A DNA stretch of 64,000 nt from Alphaproteobacteria bacterium (lineage in GTDB: Bacteria; Myxococcota_A; UBA796; GCA-2862545), in contig JACKET010000011.1 in assembly GCA_020632875.1 (NCBI GenBank), positions 157,683-221,682 of the forward strand. The letters run 5' to 3'. A program made the translations under genes and the position numbers. Below are positions 52,441 to 60,853 of the stretch, piece after piece. How positions within the stretch are numbered: the first letter of the stretch is position 1; every line of letters starts with the position of its first letter. The notes beneath the pieces were generated by a model, which saw only the letters and a program-made list of their open reading frames with translations, had not been told where the DNA came from and searched no databases.

Positions 52441-52503
52441 TCAAACGACCGACCGATGTCTTTCTGGGGTCTGACCCCATATGGACATCGGTCGATCGTT
52501 TGA
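52441..52503. terminator. Long stem-loop between convergent genes (bidirectional terminator or REP-like element)
   Basis: A 20-bp left arm (52441-52460) pairs with a right arm (52484-52503) with one mismatch. An inner stem TGGGGT-CTG-ACCCCA (52465-52479) is nested in the loop. It lies between the convergent YciO and TamB genes. The TGGGGTCNGACCCCA core resembles a motif common in intergenic repeats of proteobacteria, so a mobile origin is possible. Confidence 0.65.
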
Positions 52504-52521
52504 GCTCTGTGGGTCCGGCGA

Positions 52522-55500
52522 TCAATACCGGTGCCGCCACCCGACGCCGACCCAGCGGTCGACGTTGCCCACCCAGCCCTCCAGGCGGATGCGGGGGTCC
52601 GGCGCGTACTCGGCGCCCAGCGCCAGCGCGTCGCGGGTCTGGTTGAACGGCGCCACGCGCCCGACCACCGAGAGCGCCGGGAGCGGGCGGAATCGCGTCT
52701 GCAGGCCGCCCCCCGCGAGCTCCCACCGGCCGAGGTCCGCGCGGTCGAACATCGTCCGCGACACGACCCCGAGCGCGAGCTCGGACGCGAGACCCACGCT
52801 GGAGCGCACGAGCCGCGGGTTCTGCCCCGAGATCACCGCGGTCCACACCTCGCCTTCGCCGTCGAGCTGCGCCGAGGTCAGCGCGAGCGTCGCGCCCTGC
52901 GGCTCGCCCCGCAGGCCCATCTGCACCGAGACGCCGCCGCCGAGCCCCAGCGAGCCGCTGGCCTGCACGTACGGGCGGAACAGGTCGCCGTCGACGAACT
53001 GCACCTGGCCGCGGTCGAGCACGAACCGCGAGCTGCCCACGCGGGCCGAGGCGTCCGTCACGTCCACGACGCCCTCGGCGGAGGCCCGCCCGTCGGCGGC
53101 CTTCACGCGCAGCTTCCCGACGACCCGCCCCTCCATGCGCACCCGGGAGGCCTCCGCGACGAGCGCGCCGAGGCCGTCGAGGTACGGCAGCGCCATCGAG
53201 CCCTCGGCGAGCGGCCCGAGATCGAGCAGCACGTCGGCATCGACGAACGACCAGAACGGCCGGTCGTCGCGGGGCGCCCGGGGCACCTCGATCCCATCGC
53301 GCACGAGCGTGATGCGCGGGTCGAGCTCGCGGGGAGCGGCCGCCCACAGGTCCGCTTCGATGAGGATCTTCCGGTCGACCTCGAGCTCCGCTTCGTCGAC
53401 CCGCAGCGCCCCGCGCACGACCGGATGCCGCGCCGACCCCGAGATGGCGAGCGGGCCTTCCGCGCTGATGCGGGCCTTCTGCAGCGGGCGCGACACGACG
53501 TGCGCCCGCTCCAGCTCGACGGCGGCCTCCGACAGGACCAGATCGGCGCCCTGCACCGCGCCGTGCGCCGAGGCCACGAGGCGGCCCGGCTTCCGACCGC
53601 GGACCCGCGCGGGCCACGTGTCGGCGGCCACGTACGCCGTGATCTCGCGCCCCTCGACGGCCGCGCGCAACGTCACCTGCTCGAGCGCCACGCCGAGGAA
53701 CCGGTGGCGCACCGCGCCTTCGTCCACCCGAACGGAGCCGCGCGGGCCGTCGCGATCGACGGCGAGCGACAGGTCCAGCGCGCCCTGGCCGTCTTCGAGG
53801 TCCGGTACGAACGCGGTGACGAGGCCGAGGGGCACGTCGCGCCCGTCGATCTCCAGCAGGCCGTCGGGCCGGGTGCGCACGTCGAGCGGCGCGTGGTGGC
53901 CAGACACCGCGATGCGCCCGTCTCCGACGGCGATCTGGCCGGTCGCGACGCCGTCGCCGAGGGTGCCGTCGCCCTGCACGGCGTGCGTGCCCACCCGCCC
54001 CTCGGTCCGCCATTGCGCCGCGGGCCGCACCATCCAGCCGTCGATCGCAGCCGTCGCCGAGCCCGTGAGCACGCCTTCGACGTCCGCCTCGACACCGAGC
54101 GCATCGAGCACCGCGCTCCACGGGAGGTCGGCTGTGGCGTGCGCCTCGCCCTGCGGCGGCACGGGCGCACCGGCGAGCAGGGCCGCCCAGCCGGGGTCGA
54201 CGGAGGCGCCGAACGACGCGTGGCCGTCCCAGAGCCTCCCGTCCACCACGACCCGCTCGCCGGAGCCGGACACCCGGACCTGGCCGAGCACCGCGTCCTC
54301 CCAGCGGAGCAGGCCCCGGCCGTCGATCTCCGGCGCCCGGGGCGTGCCGCGTACCGCCAGCTCGCCCGCGACCATCGCATCGGCGGTGACCCGGGCCGAC
54401 CACGGGGCGTCGAGGTCGATGCCGCGCGACGGGTCGATGCCGAGCTCCGCGTCCACCCCGACGTCCAGGCCCTCCCGCGCGGCCCAGACCCCCGAGAGCC
54501 CCGCACGGTCGGCTCGGAGCCACGCCTGGCCCGCGAAGTCGCCCGCCGAGGCGTCTCCGTAGCGCAGCGACGACACCGCGAGCTCTCCCGCGAACGCCGG
54601 CTCCCCCCGCGGAAGCGTGAGGCGCCCGCGCACCCCTGCCCGCCCGTCGACCCCGACGCCGAGCAGCGCGGCGTACGGGGCGACCGGAACGGCCGCGGTG
54701 ATGTCGAGCCCGGCATCGCCGCCGAGATCGCCCTCCAGCACGGCCTCGCAGCCCTCACAGCCCGCGAGGGCCAGGCGCAGGTCGGCGAGCCCGCCGGGCA
54801 CCAGGCGCGCGCTCCCCTCCCCCGCCTGCCGCCACTCGGGCCCGACCGACGGGGTGACCACCGCGTCTGCGAGGACGAGCGAATCCGCCGCCAGATCTCC
54901 GCGCACCCCGACCGAGACGGCTCCCCATGGCGATTGCCCGGAGATCGTCCCGGTGGCGGCGTCTCCGCGGAGCGCGCCGGTCGCGTGGAGATCGGTCAGC
55001 GGGACGGTGGTGAGGGACGCGGCGTCCGCCTCGACCCGCCCCTCGGCCCGCAGCGCCTGGCCCGGGCGCGCGGTCACGGAGACCCGCGCCCGCGGATCGC
55101 GCAGCACGGCCAGGCCGAGGACGTCCGCCGTCGCCGCGGTGCCCGATCCCTCCGCGCGGAGCGCCTCCCCCGGTGCCCAGCGCACGTCGAGCGGGATGCG
55201 TGCGCCTTCGACCCGCGCCCCCCGGCCCTCCACGACCGGCACGTCGAGCGGGACCCGTGCCGACAGGGCCCAGTCCCGCAGCGTCCCCCGGAGAGGCCCG
55301 CTGGCAGCGGGGATCGCGAAGCCACGCCAGGCCACGTCCCGCACGCGGGTCGCGCCTCTCGCCTCGGTGCCCGCGACGTCGAGATCGACGACGAGCCGGC
55401 CCTCGAGCCCCGGCGGCAGCCCGACCGACGCGAGGCGCCCGAGGTCGAGGTCCAGCGCCAGGTCCGCCGCGTCGAGCGCCTGCCAGCCGAAGCGCGCGGA

Positions 55501-56604
55501 GCCCGTCGCCGCGTGGGGCCCGCCGAGCGCGACCGGATCCAGCGCCACCCCATCCACGCCCGCCGAGAAGCCGAGCGACGACGCGGGGAACTCGATGCCG
55601 GCTGCGCGCACGGACCCCGCGAAGTCCCCGTCCACACGGCCCTGTGGCGCCAACGACCCGCGCGCGGACACCCGTCCCGAAACGGCCGTGTCCGCCGGCA
55701 ACGCGTCCCACGCGTCGGCGAAACGCACGTCTCCGGCCGCGGTGAACGGCCAGTCGGGCGTGTCCAGCGCCAACGTGCCGTCCACCCCGCCCGCCACGGC
55801 CCGTTCCAGGTCCGCGTGCCACACCAGCGCGTCCCAGGTGCCCGTGACCGTCGCGGTGGCCGCGAGCTCCCCGGCGAACGGAGCCGGCAGGGCGCCGCTC
55901 CCCTGCAACCGACCGTCGATCCCACCCGTCCCGAACGGGTCGGTCGCGTGGAGGTCGAGCTCGAGCGCCTCGCCGCCCAGCGTCCCCGTGAAGCCGAGGT
56001 CCAGCCGGTCCTCCCACCCCAGCGTCGCCGTGCCGTCCACGGCGCGCTCCCCGAACGCGGTCACCACCCGCGCCCGCGCGCTCGACAGCGCCGCACCCAT
56101 CGGGGCCGTGTCTCCCGAGCCGCGGAGCTCCAGGTCCTCCACCGCCGCGGCGAATCCGCCCACGTCCACGTCCAGGCGGCCCGAGACGGCCACGGACGCG
56201 AGCTCCACGTCCGGCAGCGTGGGGAGGTCGGTGCCGAGGGCCTCCACGAGGTCGATGGAGCCGTCCCGCCCGACCGTGACGCGCCCGTCGAGCCCGGTCA
56301 CGACGAGGTCGATCGGAGAGGGACGCCCCCACGCCACCTCGACCCGCCGGGCCGTGAGGACGGCGTTCCCGGCAGGGTCGAGCAGGGCGACGTCCACGAG
56401 CTCCGCGGTCCCGTCGAGGCGGGTCTCGAGCCCGCCGATGCGGACGGAGCCCGGGATGGCGGCGCTCGCACGGCGCTCCAGCTCCGCGCGGAGGAACGCG
56501 TTGCCCGCCGGCCCCGCGAGCCAGGCGATCCCGACGCCCCCCGCGCACACCAGCACGCCGAGGAGGCCCGCCGCGGCGAGGCACCCGAGCCTCCACCGCC
56601 TCAA
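52522..56604 (-). CDS. tamB: TamB-like AsmA/translocation-module protein
   Basis: 1360 residues from TTG 56604, which overlaps the TamA stop (TTGA) and has GGGGAGG five bases upstream. One N-terminal signal-anchor (about 7-29) is followed by >1200 residues of repetitive beta-strand sequence typical of the AsmA-like/TamB bridge. The C-terminal ~300 residues match the DUF490/TamB core (ITLVRDGIEVPRAP..., SRFVLDRGQVQFVDGDLFRPYVQASGSLGLGGGVSV). It probably forms a periplasmic groove that moves lipid between membranes or helps outer-membrane protein assembly, with the adjacent TamA. The long open frame upstream of 56604 is shadow sequence. Confidence 0.88.
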   Translation of the reverse strand: MRRWRLGCLAAAGLLGVLVCAGGVGIAWLAGPAGNAFLRAELERRASAAIPGSVRIGGLETRLDGTAELVDVALLDPAGNAVLTARRVEVAWGRPSPIDLVVTGLDGRVTVGRDGSIDLVEALGTDLPTLPDVELASVAVSGRLDVDVGGFAAAVEDLELRGSGDTAPMGAALSSARARVVTAFGERAVDGTATLGWEDRLDLGFTGTLGGEALELDLHATDPFGTGGIDGRLQGSGALPAPFAGELAATATVTGTWDALVWHADLERAVAGGVDGTLALDTPDWPFTAAGDVRFADAWDALPADTAVSGRVSARGSLAPQGRVDGDFAGSVRAAGIEFPASSLGFSAGVDGVALDPVALGGPHAATGSARFGWQALDAADLALDLDLGRLASVGLPPGLEGRLVVDLDVAGTEARGATRVRDVAWRGFAIPAASGPLRGTLRDWALSARVPLDVPVVEGRGARVEGARIPLDVRWAPGEALRAEGSGTAATADVLGLAVLRDPRARVSVTARPGQALRAEGRVEADAASLTTVPLTDLHATGALRGDAATGTISGQSPWGAVSVGVRGDLAADSLVLADAVVTPSVGPEWRQAGEGSARLVPGGLADLRLALAGCEGCEAVLEGDLGGDAGLDITAAVPVAPYAALLGVGVDGRAGVRGRLTLPRGEPAFAGELAVSSLRYGDASAGDFAGQAWLRADRAGLSGVWAAREGLDVGVDAELGIDPSRGIDLDAPWSARVTADAMVAGELAVRGTPRAPEIDGRGLLRWEDAVLGQVRVSGSGERVVVDGRLWDGHASFGASVDPGWAALLAGAPVPPQGEAHATADLPWSAVLDALGVEADVEGVLTGSATAAIDGWMVRPAAQWRTEGRVGTHAVQGDGTLGDGVATGQIAVGDGRIAVSGHHAPLDVRTRPDGLLEIDGRDVPLGLVTAFVPDLEDGQGALDLSLAVDRDGPRGSVRVDEGAVRHRFLGVALEQVTLRAAVEGREITAYVAADTWPARVRGRKPGRLVASAHGAVQGADLVLSEAAVELERAHVVSRPLQKARISAEGPLAISGSARHPVVRGALRVDEAELEVDRKILIEADLWAAAPRELDPRITLVRDGIEVPRAPRDDRPFWSFVDADVLLDLGPLAEGSMALPYLDGLGALVAEASRVRMEGRVVGKLRVKAADGRASAEGVVDVTDASARVGSSRFVLDRGQVQFVDGDLFRPYVQASGSLGLGGGVSVQMGLRGEPQGATLALTSAQLDGEGEVWTAVISGQNPRLVRSSVGLASELALGVVSRTMFDRADLGRWELAGGGLQTRFRPLPALSVVGRVAPFNQTRDALALGAEYAPDPRIRLEGWVGNVDRWVGVGWRHRY

Positions 56605-58673
56605 AACGGCCTCCCCAGCGTGAAGAACACGTTGATGGCCGGGAAGTCGCGGTCGAGCGGCTGGTAGCGCCCGAGCTCCGAGAGCAGGTCGAACGCCCGC
56701 CGGCGCGGGGGCAGCGTGTCGCAGCCGAACGTCACGCCCTCGCCGCCGAGCCCGGGTCCGCGGTCCTCGGCGGCCAGCGGACGCACGCTGAGGTCGAAGC
56801 GGATGGGCCCGAGCCCCGTGTCGTACCGGACCCCGGCCCCGACGGCCCCGCGCAGCCCCGCGGTGTCGAGCCAGCCGGCCTCCGCGAACAGGGCGCCGTT
56901 CAGCTCGGGCGGACCCAGGCGCTGGATCTCGATCTCCCCCCCGACCAGCGCCCGGGCGCGCCCGCCGCGCGGCACGTAGAACCGGTCCCAGGGCCCGTCG
57001 GGATCGGTGTTCACGAACGGCGACTCCGCACACACCACGTCGTACGTGCCGACCTGACCGGTGCGGAAGCCGCGGAAGTCCGTCGGGCCGCCGAGGAACA
57101 GGCGCTCGGGCCAGGGCACCTCGGACGGCGCGGCGAGGGCGCGCGCCTCGGCACGGGCGGAGAGCTGGACGGGCCGGCCGAGCAGGGTGAATCGCGGCGC
57201 ACCGTAGAGGCGGAGGTCGGCGCTGCCCTCGACGAGGGGCACCGCGGCGCTCGTGACCCGCCCGTCGACCCCGATGCGCAGGCGCGCTCCACGCACCCGG
57301 CTCACGTCCGGCACAGTGGGGTCGAGCTCCAGGAACACGCCGAGCCCTCCCACCCCGTACAGGCCGACCGCATCGCGCCCGAGCACCGCGATCCACAGCG
57401 GCGACGACGCATCGAGCCCGAGCCGGGTCACGCGGGCGGACGGGCGCACCTCGAGGGTCGCCACGCGGCCCAGGGGCCGGCGGACGGGGACCTGCAGGCG
57501 CGCGTCGAGCCGCGGCAGGGCGTACTGGAACAGCACGTGCGCCGCGTCGACGGCGGGCGACACGTCGAAGCCCGCCACGTCGCGGACGACGCCCCCGACG
57601 TGGGTGCCGACGAGCGGGATGAGGTCCCCGCTCGTGGAGCGCAGCGCGACCCCGCCGTCGAGGCCGACGTACAGGCGGTGCAGCCGGCCGGCGAGGTTGT
57701 CGTGCGTCCAGCCCGCGTGGACGACGGGCTGGAGGATGCCGCCGATCACCCCGAATCGGAGGCCCAGATCGAGGTGGCGCGGCCGTCCGAGCGCGCCGGA
57801 GACGCGCGGATCGGCCCGTCCCCCCGCGGTGGACACGTCGATGGCGACGTGGTCGAACGCCCCGGTGCCGAGCAGCTCGGTGCGCGCGGTCGCCAGGCGG
57901 GTGGCGTTGAAGGGCGTGCCTTCGTGCAGGGCTGCGATGCGCTCCAGCGTCTGCGCGGGGGCGTCGAGCGAGGCATCGAGGGGCCCGAACGACGCCGGCG
58001 CGCCGGCCTCCACGTCGTAGGCGACGGTGGCCGCGAGGGCGCCGACATCCACCCGGAAGTCCATGTCGACGCGCGGCTCGGGGAAGCCGCGGTCCTGCAG
58101 GGCGTGCACGAGCCAGTCCCGGGTCACGACGGCGTCCGACAGCCGGGCGCCGCGCCCCCTCCGCACGGGAGAGCCCGCCAGCGCGAGCCCGTCGGGGAGC
58201 GAGGGCGGGAGCGGCCCCGTCAGCACGGGTCGGGACGTCCACCGCGTGCGACGGCCCCGCTCGATCCGGACGATCAGGTCGACCACGCCGGCCTTCTCCC
58301 GGCGCTCGCGCCGCACGCGCTTCGCCTCGATCCCGACGGTCGCGTCGAACCAGCCCCGGTGGCCGAGCCAGGTCTCGACGCGCTCGGCGTCGCCGGGCAG
58401 CACGTTCGGTCGGTAGGCCGCGGGCACCGCGACCGTCGAGAACGGCCAGGTGAGCAGGAGCGGCCCGGACGCGCCCTGGACGAGCTCCTCGCGCACGGCG
58501 TGGCGGCTCCGCTGGCCCACGGGCAGCCCGCCGAGCCCGCGGAACCGGATCTTCCGGACCAGGGTGGTGTCGCTGCGCCGGCGTGCGCTCACGCAGCCCA
58601 CCGCGAGCAGCAGGCCGAGCCATGCCAGAGCGCGTGCCAGGGCCGGGAAGACGCGTCGCATCGAACGCCGCAT
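56601..58673 (-). CDS. tamA: TamA/BamA-family outer-membrane protein (Omp85)
   Basis: 690 residues from ATG 58673; ATG 58661 and GTG 58688 are alternatives. The signal peptide has a possible lipobox (LLLAVGC). POTRA-like domains occupy about 40-290 (LVRKIRFRGL..., GDAERVETWLGHRGWFDATV, RDWLVHALQDRGFPEPRVDM, GTPFNATRLATARTELLGTGAFDHV). The C-terminal half is the Omp85 barrel, including the RLFLGGPTDFRGFRTGQ loop-6 region (normally RGF) and a final strand ending in Phe. It pairs with the coupled TamB gene downstream. Confidence 0.9.
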   Translation of the reverse strand: MRRSMRRVFPALARALAWLGLLLAVGCVSARRRSDTTLVRKIRFRGLGGLPVGQRSRHAVREELVQGASGPLLLTWPFSTVAVPAAYRPNVLPGDAERVETWLGHRGWFDATVGIEAKRVRRERREKAGVVDLIVRIERGRRTRWTSRPVLTGPLPPSLPDGLALAGSPVRRGRGARLSDAVVTRDWLVHALQDRGFPEPRVDMDFRVDVGALAATVAYDVEAGAPASFGPLDASLDAPAQTLERIAALHEGTPFNATRLATARTELLGTGAFDHVAIDVSTAGGRADPRVSGALGRPRHLDLGLRFGVIGGILQPVVHAGWTHDNLAGRLHRLYVGLDGGVALRSTSGDLIPLVGTHVGGVVRDVAGFDVSPAVDAAHVLFQYALPRLDARLQVPVRRPLGRVATLEVRPSARVTRLGLDASSPLWIAVLGRDAVGLYGVGGLGVFLELDPTVPDVSRVRGARLRIGVDGRVTSAAVPLVEGSADLRLYGAPRFTLLGRPVQLSARAEARALAAPSEVPWPERLFLGGPTDFRGFRTGQVGTYDVVCAESPFVNTDPDGPWDRFYVPRGGRARALVGGEIEIQRLGPPELNGALFAEAGWLDTAGLRGAVGAGVRYDTGLGPIRFDLSVRPLAAEDRGPGLGGEGVTFGCDTLPPRRRAFDLLSELGRYQPLDRDFPAINVFFTLGRPF

Positions 58674-58752
58674 CGTAGCCAGAAGCACCCGGAGCGGCCG
58701 GTGCTGAGAATTCTTCCGCGGTTTCCCCGACCCCGGGCATAGACCAGACGCG

Positions 58753-59292
58753 ATGACCCCTCCCCGCCCGACCCGCGCCTTCCTCGCATCCCAGATCCGC
58801 TGGGCGCGCGGCCGTGGCCTGCCCGCACAGGAAGCCGAAGACGTGGTGTTCGAGGCCTACCAGACGGCCTCCGCGACGTTCGACCCGCAGCGGGGCTCGT
58901 TCGAGGCGTACATGCAGGCGGTGGTGCGCAACGCCACCGCGTACTGGTGGCGGAACCAGGGCCGCGCCGCGCGCGCCTCGTCGCACCTGCGGCTCGTGCC
59001 CACGGCGGCCGACTCCGCGCGGCTCGAGCGCGCCGCCGAGAAGCAGCAGGCCGTGCTGGAGGCCCTGAGCGACGACGAGCGCGCGATCTTCGCCGCCTGG
59101 GCGCTGCAGAAGCACCTCGGCAAGGGCCAGGTGAGCGCAGCGGACGTCGGTGCGTCCATCGGGCTCGAGCCCACGGCGTTCGAGAACGCGAAGCGCCGCC
59201 TGCGCGCCCGCCTGCACGCGCTGCTCGACCGCTTCGGGTGGTCGGTGCGCGACCTGATCCACGGAGACGACGATGTCGACCAGACCGGATGA
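58753..59292 (+). CDS. ECF-type RNA polymerase sigma factor
   Basis: 179 residues from ATG 58753. Region 2 (AEDVVFEAYQTASATFDPQRGSFEAYMQAVVRNATAYWWR) and region 4 helix-turn-helix (LSDDERAIFAAWALQKH...VSAADVGASIGLEPTAFENAKRRLRARL) are separated by a short linker, the ECF layout. There is no region 1.1 or 3. The gene overlaps the next by 20 nt, a membrane-anchored FecR-like protein that is the likely anti-sigma factor. Confidence 0.88.
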   Translation: MTPPRPTRAFLASQIRWARGRGLPAQEAEDVVFEAYQTASATFDPQRGSFEAYMQAVVRNATAYWWRNQGRAARASSHLRLVPTAADSARLERAAEKQQAVLEALSDDERAIFAAWALQKHLGKGQVSAADVGASIGLEPTAFENAKRRLRARLHALLDRFGWSVRDLIHGDDDVDQTG

Positions 59293-59950
59293 CGCCCTGC
59301 TCGTTGCGGTGGCCGACGCGGACGTGTGGGCCGACGCCGTCGAGGCCCACCTCGACGCGCACCCGCTGCCCGTCGACGCCGCCGAGATCGACGCGGCGGC
59401 CGATCGCCTCGAAGCGCGCCTCGGCCTGAAGCGGCGGCGGTGGCCCCTCGCCTCTCTGGTGCTCGCCGCAGCCGGGCTCGCTGCCGTGTCGGTGTGGCGC
59501 TTCACGGGGCCGGCGCCCATCCCGTCGCGGGTCGGCCCCGAACCGGCGGCGGCCCGGCGCGCCGAGGTGGTCCGGGTCCGCGAGATCGTCGCGCCCACCG
59601 TGCCGGACGCCCAGATCGAGCTGCTGTCGGTGCGCCGGACCGTGACGCTCGCGGCCGGCACGCGCGTGCTCTCCTCCGAGGGCGAGAAGAGCGCCGTGCT
59701 GCTCGTGCAGGAGGGCGAGGCGCACATCGGCGAGACGTCCGTGCCCGAAGACCACTGGGCGTTGCTCACGACCCTCGAGGACGGGAGCAGCGCGGAGGTC
59801 GTGTTCCCCGACGGCCAGGCGCCGCCTCCGCTCGAGCCGGACGTGTGGGGCGGCACGCGCGTCCAGCCGCAGCTCGAGCGGGTCCGGTGGCACGCGCTGC
59901 CCGACCGCACGCTCGACACGCTGAAGTCCCTGCTCGAGGAGGCCCCGTGA
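59273..59950 (+). CDS. Membrane-anchored FecR-like anti-sigma factor candidate
   Basis: 225 residues from ATG 59273, inside the end of the sigma gene. A ~56-residue cytoplasmic helical part without the HxxxCxxC zinc motif precedes one transmembrane helix (about 57-75). A periplasmic FecR-like beta domain follows (about 105-190: VTLAAGTRVLSSEGEKSAVLLVQEGEAHI...). The topology is that of FecR-type sigma regulators. GTGA coupling joins it to the third gene. Confidence 0.78.
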   Translation: MSTRPDDALLVAVADADVWADAVEAHLDAHPLPVDAAEIDAAADRLEARLGLKRRRWPLASLVLAAAGLAAVSVWRFTGPAPIPSRVGPEPAAARRAEVVRVREIVAPTVPDAQIELLSVRRTVTLAAGTRVLSSEGEKSAVLLVQEGEAHIGETSVPEDHWALLTTLEDGSSAEVVFPDGQAPPPLEPDVWGGTRVQPQLERVRWHALPDRTLDTLKSLLEEAP

Positions 59951-60843
59951 TCTGGATGTCCCTGGCGCTGGCCCAGAGCCCCGCCGAGCTCGCCACGGCC
60001 ATCCCGGGCGCCGAGCGCCAGCTCGCGAGCTGCGAGGCGCGGGGCTGTCCGCGGCACGTCGCAGCGCGTGCGGCGTGGCTGATCGCGCTCGACACCTACC
60101 TCTCCACGGGCGTCGCGGACGGCGAGCTCGCCGCGACGGTGGCCGAGCTCGACGCCGACCTGTTCGCCTCGTTCCCCGACGTGCTTCGCGAAGCCGCCAC
60201 GGAGCCGCTCGCGTGGTCCACGCAGGTCGGTGGCACTGGCGATCCGCCCGCTCCGGTCCGCCCCACCCCTCCCGACGTGGGGCCCGAGGGGGACGACGAG
60301 GACGACGGCCGCGATCCGTGGCGGCTGGCGACGTCGCTCACGATCGAGGTCCTCGGTCCCGACGGAGCCCCGCTCTCGGGCGCGTTCGTGCGCTTCCTCG
60401 ACGAGCAGGAGTCCCACCGGGCCCACTCGATGACCGGGCGCTGGACGGGCAGCGCGCGCTACCTGCCCGACGGCAGCGAGGTGTTCATGCTGAAGGGCGA
60501 CACGCTCCCCATCGAGGTGTTCGCGCCCGGCTACGGCTACGTCCGCGAGGACGTCGAGATCACGCGGCGACGCCGCCAGCTCCACACGGTCACGCTCCAG
60601 CCCTGGTCGTTCGTGGTACCCGACGGGTCGCATCCCGCCGGCGAAGCGACCCTCGCGAGCTACACGAAGTGGGTCGCGGCGGAGGCCGAGCTCGTCGCAG
60701 AGCCGACCCGGGAGCGCGAGCAGGCCGTGCTCGACACGCGGCGCGAGACCGCGCCGCACGCGCGCGACTGGTACGACAACGACGGCGGCGAGGACGCGCA
60801 CATCGTGTGCCTGATGACCGCCACGCCGCGCTACTGCGACTGA
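59947..60843 (+). CDS. Secreted protein with carboxypeptidase-regulatory-like domain
   Basis: 298 residues from GTG 59947, overlapping the anti-sigma stop (GTGA). A short uncharged signal-like start (VIWMSLALAQS) precedes a helical N-terminal half with one Cys pair (CEARGC). An acidic linker (about 100-118) leads to a beta-sandwich (about 120-225: LTIEVLGPDGAPLSGAFVRFLDE, LPIEVFAPGYGYV) resembling carboxypeptidase-regulatory/PEGA-like domains. It may be the periplasmic sensor or target of the sigma/anti-sigma pair. Confidence 0.68.
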   Translation: MIWMSLALAQSPAELATAIPGAERQLASCEARGCPRHVAARAAWLIALDTYLSTGVADGELAATVAELDADLFASFPDVLREAATEPLAWSTQVGGTGDPPAPVRPTPPDVGPEGDDEDDGRDPWRLATSLTIEVLGPDGAPLSGAFVRFLDEQESHRAHSMTGRWTGSARYLPDGSEVFMLKGDTLPIEVFAPGYGYVREDVEITRRRRQLHTVTLQPWSFVVPDGSHPAGEATLASYTKWVAAEAELVAEPTREREQAVLDTRRETAPHARDWYDNDGGEDAHIVCLMTATPRYCD

Positions 60844-60853
60844 TCCGCGGCCC

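Noticed and set aside
52531..56667. Long plus-strand frame opposite TamB
   Set aside because: Shadow-frame composition (Arg/Ala/Pro/His); the minus strand has the TamB C-terminal domain and coupling to TamA.
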